From: UBA7398 sp964632545
Lineage (GTDB): Bacteria > Actinomycetota > Actinomycetes > Nanopelagicales > Nanopelagicaceae
DNA: 64,000 nucleotides
NCBI GenBank assembly: GCA_964632545.1
Contig: CAZWBQ010000008.1
Coordinates: 1 to 64,000, forward strand
Direction of reading: 5' to 3'
How positions within the stretch are numbered: position 1 is the stretch's first letter; every line of letters starts with the position of its first letter. The position numbers and the translations under genes were made by a program. The notes under the pieces are model-generated. The model was not told where the DNA came from. It did no database searches and was given only the letters and a program-made list of their open reading frames with translations. Of the stretch, positions 25,941 to 33,633 are shown piece after piece.

Positions 25941-27131
25941 TTACTCGGCAACTTCAATTACAACAGCGATGCCTAGCCCTACTCCGATACAAGCGGCGGC
26001 GATTCCGATGCCGCCACCTTGACGCTTTAATTCTCGCGCACAATCAACGATTACGCGGGCTGCAGAACCTCCTACGGGATGGCCAATTGCAATCGCGCCA
26101 CCGTTTACATTTACGCGCTCTGGATTGATTTCTGGAATCTCATGTAGAACCGTCAAAACCATTGAAGCAAACGCTTCATTAATTTCCCATACTTTAATAT
26201 CGCTAACTTTTCGGTCTACTTTCTTTAAAACTTTATGAATAGCAGATATTGGCGCACGCGAGAATTCATTTGGCTTTGTTGCAGTTACTTGGGTAGCAAG
26301 AATTCTTCCGATTCCTGGGAGTCCAAGTTCGGCGCAATTTATTTCATTTGTAATCAGCATGGCAACCGCGCCATCATTTATCGGCGAAGAGTTGCCTGCC
26401 GTTCCAGTTCCGCCATCTGAAAATGCCGAAGGTAATTCGCCAAGTTTTGCAAGTGAAGTGTCGCGACGAATTGATTCATCAGAAGTTAGTCCATTAAATG
26501 GAACCACAAAACCGTCATGGAATTTCTTATCCCAAGCCACGGCTGCGCGCTGATGTGAGCGCAGGGACCATTCATCTACTTGCACACGAGTGATACCAAA
26601 CCGCTGACTAACCTCTTCAGCGCAACGGCCAAGACTTTGCACCCAGTCTGTCGGGAATTTGGGATTGGTCATGCGCCAACCAACAGTGGATTGATTTAAA
26701 ACTAACTCGGAATTTGAATCCGGTTTCATTTTTGAGCCACGCTCAACAATCCATGGAGCGCGTGACATTGATTCGACACCGCCGGCAATTACGTAGTTGT
26801 AATCGCCAAGCCGAATTGCTCGTGAAGCTTGAATGACAGCTTCACCGCCCGACCCACATAATCTATTTAAAGTTACACCAGGAATTGTTTCGGGAAGTCC
26901 AGCAAGTAGCGCACCCATTCTTGCAACATTTCGATTATCTTCGCCGGCACCATTTGAATCGCCCATGATCACATCATCAATTAAATTTGGATTTAAGTTA
27001 GGAACTTTCTTGACTAATTCAGAAATAGTAAATCCCAATAAATCATCTGGCCTGACTTTGGAAAGAGCTCCAAAATAAGCGCCAAACGGGGTTCTTACCG
27101 CAGCAGCGATGATGGCTTTATGCTCTTGCAT
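25941..27131 (-). CDS. Thiolase (beta-ketoadipyl-CoA / acetyl-CoA acyltransferase type)
   Basis: A 396-residue degradative thiolase. AGEDNRNVARMGALLAGLP followed by VTLNRLCGSGGEAV gives the nucleophile Cys92; GGVESMSRAPW is typical, and the histidine of AIAIGHPVGGSAARV is present. The C-terminal catalytic cysteine sits in AAACIGVGLGIA, where most thiolases have C-x-G-G-G; a Val replaces a loop glycine. The overall pattern is closest to PcaF-type beta-ketoadipyl-CoA thiolases, suiting cleavage of dicarboxylyl-CoA chains after ring opening. It is first in a two-gene operon with the BadI/MenB-like gene. AATAAT lies 7 bases before the ATG as a possible -10 box. Confidence 0.9.
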   Translation of the reverse strand: MQEHKAIIAAAVRTPFGAYFGALSKVRPDDLLGFTISELVKKVPNLNPNLIDDVIMGDSNGAGEDNRNVARMGALLAGLPETIPGVTLNRLCGSGGEAVIQASRAIRLGDYNYVIAGGVESMSRAPWIVERGSKMKPDSNSELVLNQSTVGWRMTNPKFPTDWVQSLGRCAEEVSQRFGITRVQVDEWSLRSHQRAAVAWDKKFHDGFVVPFNGLTSDESIRRDTSLAKLGELPSAFSDGGTGTAGNSSPINDGAVAMLITNEINCAELGLPGIGRILATQVTATKPNEFSRAPISAIHKVLKKVDRKVSDIKVWEINEAFASMVLTVLHEIPEINPERVNVNGGAIAIGHPVGGSAARVIVDCARELKRQGGGIGIAAACIGVGLGIAVVIEVAE

Positions 27132-27197
27132 GTAGCGTATTATTGACCATCTAGCGCATTACTCGCCATTAACTTGGTGTTTTATGTAACGATATTA

Positions 27198-27210
27198 CGC
27201 ACAATGTGCG
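27198..27210. promoter_or_regulatory. Perfect palindrome, candidate operator of the SDR-ridA-ligase-mutase operon
   Basis: CGCACA-A-TGTGCG is a perfect inverted repeat of 6-base arms around one base. It lies in the divergent space between thiolase and SDR genes, just upstream of the SDR ribosome site GGAGGGAG, and is a good place for a repressor. No regulator gene is adjacent. Confidence 0.45.
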
Positions 27211-27232
27211 CCTACGGAGGGAGATTTCTTAA

Positions 27233-28000
27233 ATGGATCGTCAACTCCGAATATTGGTAACTGGCGCCGGACGTGGAATTGGCAAAGCAATTGTTTCGCA
27301 ATTAAAAAACGATCCATTAAAACATAAAATTGCAGTGACTGCGCGAACTAAATCGGAATTAGATGATGTAGTTTCTGGCGCACTCGGAGAGACCCTTGTA
27401 ATCGCTGCAGATGCAACTACTGCAAATATCCCAAATGAAATTATTGAAAAAATGGTTACCTCATGGGGCGGCGTTGATGTAATCATTCTTAATGCTGGTG
27501 AAGCAGATGTACAGAAAATTGAAGATACTACAGATGCAATTTGGGATAGGACGTTAGCAATAAATACCACGGCGCCATTTAGATTTATTAGAGCAGCTAC
27601 GCCAATTATGAAAACCCAGAATTATGGCCGAGTAATTGTGATCGCTAGCATTGCTGGGTTAATGGGCGAAGCATTTGTTACTGCATATACAGCATCTAAG
27701 CATGCGGTGGTGGGTGTAGTCCGTGCCAGTTCTATTGAATTAAATAAATATGGCGTAACAGTTAATGCGTTATGTCCTGGTTATGTTGATACTCCAATGC
27801 TAGATAAAGGTTTAGATGTAACTGCAGCTAGAACTGGTAAAAGTCGAGATGAGTTACGCGCTGCACTCGCTGCAAAACAGCCCGGTGGTCGGTTATTGAC
27901 TGCGAAAGAAGTCGCGGATGCGGCAATTGCATTTATTGATAACGGTGAAACCGGCCAAGCTCATTGGTTGGATGCTGCAACAATTGGGGAGCAGAAATGA
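27233..28000 (+). CDS. Short-chain dehydrogenase/reductase (3-hydroxyacyl/3-oxoacyl type)
   Basis: A 255-residue classical SDR. TGAGRGIGKAI starts at residue 10, LNAGEADVQ marks the NAG motif, the catalytic serine is in VIASIAGLMGEAF, and YTASKHAVVG supplies Tyr and Lys; VNALCPGYVDTPML is the PG motif. VTARTKSELDD after the second strand has a basic residue that suggests NADP. It leads an operon of five genes whose junctions all overlap or nearly touch; the next gene, ridA, overlaps it by 4 bases. A role in redox adjustment of a CoA intermediate is likely; the exact substrate is unknown. Confidence 0.85.
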   Translation: MDRQLRILVTGAGRGIGKAIVSQLKNDPLKHKIAVTARTKSELDDVVSGALGETLVIAADATTANIPNEIIEKMVTSWGGVDVIILNAGEADVQKIEDTTDAIWDRTLAINTTAPFRFIRAATPIMKTQNYGRVIVIASIAGLMGEAFVTAYTASKHAVVGVVRASSIELNKYGVTVNALCPGYVDTPMLDKGLDVTAARTGKSRDELRAALAAKQPGGRLLTAKEVADAAIAFIDNGETGQAHWLDAATIGEQK

Positions 28001-28395
28001 AAAAGTTCGATCGAATAAACCCAGCTTCACTTGCAGCTCCGATTGGATTTTCACATGCGGTTGCAACCGAGGGTGGCAAGTTGGTATTTCTTGCGGGCCA
28101 GACAGCGTTAAATAAAGAAGGTGTAATAGTTGGGAACGGCATTGTTGAACAGTTTGAAAAAGCGCTCACAAACCTATTAACAGCGCTTACAGAGGCGGGT
28201 GGTAAGCCATCAGATTTAGCCAAGCTTTCAATTTTTTCAGTTAATCCCGAGAATTACCGCGAGAATGCGCGTGAAATTGGAAAAGTTTGGCAGCGATTAG
28301 TTGGAAAAGATTTTCCGGCAATGACGCTAGTTGGCGTAACTCGGCTTTGGGATATTGAAGCGTTAGTAGAGATTGAAGGGTTTGCTGTTCTTTAA
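27997..28395 (+). CDS. ridA: RidA-family (YjgF/YER057c/UK114) enamine/imine deaminase
   Basis: The start at 27997 (132 residues) is preceded by GGGGAG and overlaps the SDR stop by ATGA. The fold's LVFLAGQTALNKEG opening is present. The active-site arginine is conserved as Arg116 in GVTRLWD, and the C-terminal acidic residue lies in VEIEGF. RidA proteins hydrolyse reactive enamines or imines to ketones and ammonia. In this operon it could deaminate the cyclic enamine produced when aminobenzoyl-CoA is hydroxylated and reduced; this is inference from position. Its TAA shares a base with the ATG of the next gene. Confidence 0.85.
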   Translation: MKKFDRINPASLAAPIGFSHAVATEGGKLVFLAGQTALNKEGVIVGNGIVEQFEKALTNLLTALTEAGGKPSDLAKLSIFSVNPENYRENAREIGKVWQRLVGKDFPAMTLVGVTRLWDIEALVEIEGFAVL

Positions 28396-30446
28396 TGAAC
28401 AAACTTGCAAATCTTTGGTCCGCTAAATCTGTCGCAGTAATTGGCGCTACCGAACGAGTAGGTGCAATGGGTCGGCTACCAATTGAATTTCTGTTGAAGC
28501 ATGGTTACCAAGGTGAAATTTTTCCAGTAAATCCAAAAGGCGGCGTCATTTTAGGAATCGCTGCATTTACTTCAATCTCTGAAATAAAGAAACCCATTGA
28601 TTTAGCGTTAATTATGGTGCCATCGAACTCGGTTGAAGCAGCGGTAAATGATTGTGCAAATGCGGGAGTACCAGTTGTAACAGTAATGGCTTCAGGTTTT
28701 GCCGAAGCCGATGCAGAAGGTGCAATAGCGCAAGAGAAATTAGTAGCGATTGCCAGAAAAGTTGGAATGAGATTAGTTGGACCTAATTGCATTGGCTCAG
28801 TTGGTGGCAACGCAAAACTAACCGCAACTTTTTCACCAGTTTTTTCTTCTGACAGCACCACTATTTCGGCAGGGTCACTTGCATTGGTTAGCCAATCTGG
28901 CGCACTTGGTTACGGAACTTATTCACTTGGATTGGACCGAGATTTACCAATTGGTGTGGTTGTAACAACTGGAAATGAAGCTGAAGTAAGCGCAATGGAT
29001 ATTGCGACTGCGCTTTCGGAAGATAAAGATATTTCTGGAATTTTGATTTACACCGAGGGTTTAACAGAAATTTCACAACTACGCGAGATTGCAGCAAAAA
29101 AACCAACTGCCATTTTGAAAGCTGGTCGCTCTGAAGCGGGAGCGGAAGCAGCCGCTTCACATACAGGTGCGTTAGCTACTGGTGATCGAGTTGTTGATGC
29201 TGCAATTAAAGGAACTGGTGCAGTTCGAGTAAATAACGTAGAAGAACTTTTAGATGCTGGCGCGGTTTTCACTACAGGTACAAAATTGTTTGGAAAACGC
29301 GTCGCAATAATTACGACTTCAGGTGGCAGTGGAATTCTAGGAACTGACGCGCTGGAAGCATGTGGACTTGAACTTGCTGAACTAGAGCCGAAAACTATTG
29401 TCGCACTTGATGAGTTAATTCCGAGTTATGGTAATTCCACTAACCCGGTAGATGTAACTGCAGCTGTAATTTCCTCACCTGAACTCTTTGAAAAATGCAT
29501 GGCGATATTAGTTAACGATAAAAATGTAGATGCGATCATCGCAGCTTTTTGTGTATTAGTAGGTGACGATGTCGAACGCATTGCAAATGCACTTGGTGCC
29601 GCTGGGAAAGTTAGATCTTTACCAATTGTGGTATCACGAACTGGTGCAGCGTCGCTAGCGCCGATGGCGGCAAAAAAATTAGCGCAGTTTAATATTCCGG
29701 TCTATCCAACTCCAGAACGAGCTGCGCGAGCACTTGAATTATTACGAATAGTTTCAACGCCGGTTCCAAAATTTGTACGTCAAGCAATAGTCGAGTCCAC
29801 CAAATCTCCAATTTCTGGCGCAAGCGAAGTCGAACTTAAATACTTGTGGCAAAGTGTCGGTATTCCAGTTCCAGAATCAATTCTTATTACCAAGAAAGCT
29901 GAAATTAGTTCTGCAGTAAAAAAAGTTGGTGGGACTGCAGTTTTAAAAGCTGTAATTCCAGGGCTACTACATAAGAGCGATGCAGGTGGAGTTGCCTTAA
30001 ATATTAGTGAATTAGAAGCACCAGAAGTTTTTGATCGGCTAATAGCAATTGCTAATGGTGGTGAAGCATCGGTACTTGTCGAAAGATTTGTACCTAAAGG
30101 GATAGAAGTATTAGTCGGGATAACTTCATCACCGCTCGGTAGAGTATTAACAATTGGAGTTGGCGGTCTGTTAACTGAAGTAATTAACGACACTGCACTT
30201 CGGTTATTGCCTGTAAGTAGCGAAGATGTAAATGCGATGATTGAGGAAACTCGATTATCAAAACTATTTGCAGGAGTACGTGGCGCAAAGGCTGCCGATC
30301 GCTCCGCATTTGTTGAACTCGTGCTTAGAATCACAGATGCAACCGCTGGTTGGGAAGATGGTTTTGAGTTAGACATTAACCCTGTAACTGTTCTCTCGGA
30401 TGGCGCTTGGGTGTTGGATAGCGCTTACGTAGCAGCGAATAGCTAA
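28395..30446 (+). CDS. ADP-forming acyl-CoA synthetase (fused alpha-beta)
   Basis: A 683-residue NDP-forming acyl-CoA synthetase. Residues 1-230 are the CoA-binding domain (SVAVIGATERVGAMG, LVGPNCIGSV); the central succinyl-CoA-ligase-like part has SGALGYGTY and the phosphorylated histidine His256 in AASHTGALATGD; residues from about 470 are an ATP-grasp domain (AVLKAVIPGLLHKSDAGGVA). These enzymes interconvert acyl-CoA and acid with ATP gain or use. The start shares one base with the ridA stop. In a pathway that ends in acyl-CoA products it may conserve energy or activate an acid intermediate; the substrate cannot be read. Confidence 0.88.
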   Translation: MNKLANLWSAKSVAVIGATERVGAMGRLPIEFLLKHGYQGEIFPVNPKGGVILGIAAFTSISEIKKPIDLALIMVPSNSVEAAVNDCANAGVPVVTVMASGFAEADAEGAIAQEKLVAIARKVGMRLVGPNCIGSVGGNAKLTATFSPVFSSDSTTISAGSLALVSQSGALGYGTYSLGLDRDLPIGVVVTTGNEAEVSAMDIATALSEDKDISGILIYTEGLTEISQLREIAAKKPTAILKAGRSEAGAEAAASHTGALATGDRVVDAAIKGTGAVRVNNVEELLDAGAVFTTGTKLFGKRVAIITTSGGSGILGTDALEACGLELAELEPKTIVALDELIPSYGNSTNPVDVTAAVISSPELFEKCMAILVNDKNVDAIIAAFCVLVGDDVERIANALGAAGKVRSLPIVVSRTGAASLAPMAAKKLAQFNIPVYPTPERAARALELLRIVSTPVPKFVRQAIVESTKSPISGASEVELKYLWQSVGIPVPESILITKKAEISSAVKKVGGTAVLKAVIPGLLHKSDAGGVALNISELEAPEVFDRLIAIANGGEASVLVERFVPKGIEVLVGITSSPLGRVLTIGVGGLLTEVINDTALRLLPVSSEDVNAMIEETRLSKLFAGVRGAKAADRSAFVELVLRITDATAGWEDGFELDINPVTVLSDGAWVLDSAYVAANS

Positions 30447-30468
30447 GAGATTGAAGTAGGAGAGCGCC

Positions 30469-32028
30469 ATGGATGTCGGAACAATTGTTGCCCGCTCCAT
30501 GCGGCGTTATCGGGATCGAATTGCGGTCGAGGGTCCCGAAGGTTCAATAACTTTTGGTGAAATTGGTTCTCGTATTTTTCAACTTGCCCGCGCGCTAAAG
30601 GTACTTGGACTAGCAGAAGGCGATCGAGTTTTAGATTTACAATCAAATCAAAATACATATATCGAAAGTGATTTAGGAATTTCTAGCGCCGGTCTATGTC
30701 GCGTTGCGCTCAATTACCGATTACACCCAACGGATTGGGTTCGCATTACTAAAGATTGCGGTGCAAAAGTTTTAATAATGGATGCAAAGTTTTGGGACGA
30801 AGCAGCGCCGGTTAGAGAAATTGTTGATCACATAATTTTGATAAAAGGCGATCACGAAGGCACTATAAATTACGAAAACTTTTTAGCTAAGCAATCCACA
30901 GAGCCACTTTTGCTTGCAGTTAACCCAGATAGTTTAGTTTCGCTAAATTATTCAAGCGGAACTACTGGAAATCCAAAAGGCGCAATTCGAACACATAGGA
31001 ATCGACTTGCAAGTTTAGGAAATATAGTTACCGATATTTTTGGCCGAACCTTAAATGAAAGCGATTGCTGGGTACATGCTGGCCCAGTAACTCACACCAG
31101 CGGACTTTTTGTACTTCCATATTTTGCATTTGGCGCTAAACAAATAGTGCAAGCAAAATTTGAACCCGAAGCGTTGGTAGAAGCGATTGAACATAGAGGT
31201 GCAAATGCAACTGCGTTAGTCCCAACTATGGTTGCGCGCTTACTTTCCATGGAAAATATGACTCGTGAAAAAATGTCGAATTTAAAAATGCTTGGATACG
31301 CTGGTGCACCGATGCCGCCGGAGCAAATTCGCCAATGTTATGACCGAATAACTAAAAACATGGTGCAGTACTACGGCCTAGTTGAAGCAATTCCTCCGGT
31401 AACAGTTTTAAGCGCTGCTGATCATGAACTTGGGCTATTTAAAGATCCAGAAATTCTTACTAGCGCTGGAAATCCATGTACTACGGTGGAAATAAGAATT
31501 GTTGACGAAGACGGCAAAGATGTTCCGCAAGGTGAAATTGGCGAAGTCATCACCCGCGGTGATCACGTGATGCGCGGTTATTACGGCGCAGCTGGTAGCG
31601 ATCCAACAGTTACAAAAGCTGTTAGAGATGGCTGGTTACATACTGGCGACCTGGGGCGCCTAGATTTAGATAATCGACTTTTTTTGGTTGACCGCAAAGG
31701 TGACATGATTATTAGCGGTGGATACAACATTTATCCGCGCGAGATTGAAGATGTTATTGCAGAAGTTTCAGATATATCTGAAGTCGCAGTTATGGGTGTT
31801 TTTGATGCAGAATGGGGACAACGAGTAGTGGCAATGGTGACGCTTTCACCAAATGCAATTTCTAAAGGTGATGAATTAGTTAATAAAGTCTTAGAACACT
31901 GCAAAACACGAATGGCTACCTACAAGAAACCAAAAGAAGTTTTGATCGTCGATGAATTCCCATTAAATTCCACTGGCAAAATTGCAAAGAAGATTTTGAA
32001 AAAACAACTCGAAGATAGAAATAAATAA
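30469..32028 (+). CDS. AMP-forming acyl/aryl-CoA ligase, anthranilate-CoA ligase candidate
   Basis: A 519-residue ANL-superfamily ligase. The P-loop motif YSSGTTGNPKG begins at Tyr161; YGLVEAIPPVT is the A5-like adenine motif (an unusual ending, usually YGxTE); GWLHTGDLGRLD is the A7 motif and SGGYNIYPREIED the hinge, with the adenylation lysine in NSTGKIAKKIL. A clear GTAGGAGAG ribosome site precedes the ATG. It belongs to the five-gene operon with ridA and the mutase-like gene. Since the aminobenzoyl-CoA monooxygenase/reductase needs an anthraniloyl-CoA donor, this ligase is the best candidate in the window, though a fatty or other carboxylic acid is equally possible by sequence. Confidence 0.8.
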   Translation: MDVGTIVARSMRRYRDRIAVEGPEGSITFGEIGSRIFQLARALKVLGLAEGDRVLDLQSNQNTYIESDLGISSAGLCRVALNYRLHPTDWVRITKDCGAKVLIMDAKFWDEAAPVREIVDHIILIKGDHEGTINYENFLAKQSTEPLLLAVNPDSLVSLNYSSGTTGNPKGAIRTHRNRLASLGNIVTDIFGRTLNESDCWVHAGPVTHTSGLFVLPYFAFGAKQIVQAKFEPEALVEAIEHRGANATALVPTMVARLLSMENMTREKMSNLKMLGYAGAPMPPEQIRQCYDRITKNMVQYYGLVEAIPPVTVLSAADHELGLFKDPEILTSAGNPCTTVEIRIVDEDGKDVPQGEIGEVITRGDHVMRGYYGAAGSDPTVTKAVRDGWLHTGDLGRLDLDNRLFLVDRKGDMIISGGYNIYPREIEDVIAEVSDISEVAVMGVFDAEWGQRVVAMVTLSPNAISKGDELVNKVLEHCKTRMATYKKPKEVLIVDEFPLNSTGKIAKKILKKQLEDRNK

Positions 32029-33524
32029 TGAGCGCTCCCGAGAAACCAGGCGAATATCCATATACACGTGGCATTAAATCTGATGCTGGTGTCTGGACGA
32101 TGGGTCAATACGGTGGCTTTGGCACGCCGCGCGAAACAAACGAACGTTTTAAAATGTTATTGGCGCAAGGTTTAACTGGGTTTAGCGTTGCCTTAGACCT
32201 GCCAACTCAATTAGGACTTGATTCCGATCATCCACTTGCTGAAGGTGAAGTTGGCAGAGTTGGGGTTGCAATTGATAGTTTGGCAGATATCGAAGTTCTA
32301 ATGGATGAAATTCCACTTGAGAAGATCAGCCAAGTAAGAACTACTGCAAATTCAATTGGATACATCTGGGCTGCAATGTTTATTGCATTGGCAGAGCAAC
32401 GTGGCGTTGACCCAAACAAATTCGGTATGTTCATTCAGAACGATGTTTTAAAGGAATATATAGCTCGTGGAACCCAAATTTTCCCAGCAGAAGCTGGTTT
32501 GAAGCTCTCGGTAGATGTAATTGAATATATCGCGCGCGATATTCCAAAGTGGGTTCCGTTAGCGATGAGCGGTTATCACATTAGAGAGTCTGGCTCAGAT
32601 GCGATTCAAGAAGTGGCATTTACTTTTGCAAATGCGCGTGAATATTTGGACAAAGCACTTGAACGCGGTGTAACAATTGATCAAGTCGCACCAACACTAT
32701 TTACATTTCTATCTTCGAATATTGAGTTTTTGCCAGAGATTGCAAAATTCCGTGCAGCGCGTCGCACTTGGGCGAGAATTGCACGCGAGAAATATCATGC
32801 GAAAGATCCACGATCTGAACAGTTAAGAATATTTGCATTTACTGCTGGTTCATCGCTTACTGCTCACCAACCAATGAATAACGTAGTTCGAACTACTGTT
32901 GAAATGTTGGCAGCAGCCCTTGGTGGCATTCAAACTATGCATGTCTCTGCATTTGATGAAGCCTTAGGTGTTCCTACTGAAGAAGCTGCAATGCTAGCTT
33001 TACGAACGCAACAAGTTGTGGCATTTGAAACTGGCGTACTTGATGGCGTTGATTTATTAGCCGGAAGCTATGAGTTAGAAAAGTTAACTGACGAACTTGC
33101 TGAAAAAATGTGGGAAATGCTTGAAGATATTGAGAAACGTGGCGGAGCACTTGAATGCATAAATAATGGTTGGTTCTCTAAAGAACTATCCGATAAGGCT
33201 TACCAATTTTCGATGGATGTCGAAAGCGGGAAACGAAAAGTTGTGGGTGTAAACATTTTTCAAGCTGAAACTCCACCATTTAAACCGTTCGCGATTGATC
33301 CACAAAGTGAGATTGATCAAGTGGCATCACTAAAGAAATTAAAAGCAAGTCGCGATAACGAAGCTGTGAAAATTGCCTTGGCAAATGTTTGCGCCGCTGC
33401 GAAAGCTGGCGAAAATGTGGTCGGACCCTGTGTTGTGGCAGTAAAGGCCTATGCCACCGTTGGTGAGATTGTCGATCAACTACGCGAGGTCTATGGAAAG
33501 TGGCGTCCGAACACCACTTTCTAA
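32028..33524 (+). CDS. Methylmalonyl-CoA-mutase-like large subunit with an altered CoA loop
   Basis: A 498-residue catalytic TIM-barrel subunit without the C-terminal cobalamin-binding domain, like archaeal-type MCM alpha or HcmA; a separate B12-binding subunit is required and is not in the window. Active-site positions match methylmalonyl-CoA mutase: Tyr28 (Y89 of the Propionibacterium enzyme), Arg147 (R207) and His184 (H244). HcmA has Ile and isobutyryl-CoA mutase Phe/Gln at the first two. However, the entry segment reads TRGIKSDAGVWTMGQYGG: arginines that normally contact CoA (R82, R87) are glycines and about three residues are missing. The ATG shares a base with the ligase stop. Substrate is probably a dicarboxylyl-type CoA ester but may not be methylmalonyl-CoA. 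Confidence 0.82.
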   Translation: MSAPEKPGEYPYTRGIKSDAGVWTMGQYGGFGTPRETNERFKMLLAQGLTGFSVALDLPTQLGLDSDHPLAEGEVGRVGVAIDSLADIEVLMDEIPLEKISQVRTTANSIGYIWAAMFIALAEQRGVDPNKFGMFIQNDVLKEYIARGTQIFPAEAGLKLSVDVIEYIARDIPKWVPLAMSGYHIRESGSDAIQEVAFTFANAREYLDKALERGVTIDQVAPTLFTFLSSNIEFLPEIAKFRAARRTWARIAREKYHAKDPRSEQLRIFAFTAGSSLTAHQPMNNVVRTTVEMLAAALGGIQTMHVSAFDEALGVPTEEAAMLALRTQQVVAFETGVLDGVDLLAGSYELEKLTDELAEKMWEMLEDIEKRGGALECINNGWFSKELSDKAYQFSMDVESGKRKVVGVNIFQAETPPFKPFAIDPQSEIDQVASLKKLKASRDNEAVKIALANVCAAAKAGENVVGPCVVAVKAYATVGEIVDQLREVYGKWRPNTTF

Positions 33525-33550
33525 TGCCATAATTACGCCTCGTAAATCAT

Positions 33551-33625
33551 GCCTCTCTAGCTCAGTGGTAGAGCAGCCGCCTTGTAAGCGGCAGGTCGTC
33601 AGTTCAATCCTGACGGGGGGCTCCA
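33551..33625 (+). tRNA. tRNA-Thr (anticodon TGT)
   Basis: A full cloverleaf of 75 bases: 7-bp acceptor stem (GCCTCTC with GGGGGGC, two G-U pairs), D arm GCTC...GAGC, anticodon stem GCCGC/GCGGC around the loop CTTGTAA, T arm GTCAG-TTCAATC-CTGAC, discriminator T and an encoded CCA. The TGT anticodon reads ACA threonine codons. Confidence 0.96.
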
Positions 33626-33633
33626 TATCTTTA

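Noticed and set aside
29780..30376. 198-residue open frame antisense to the ADP-forming acyl-CoA synthetase
   Set aside because: Low-complexity Ser/Thr/Pro content, no ribosome site and full overlap with a conserved ATP-grasp domain.
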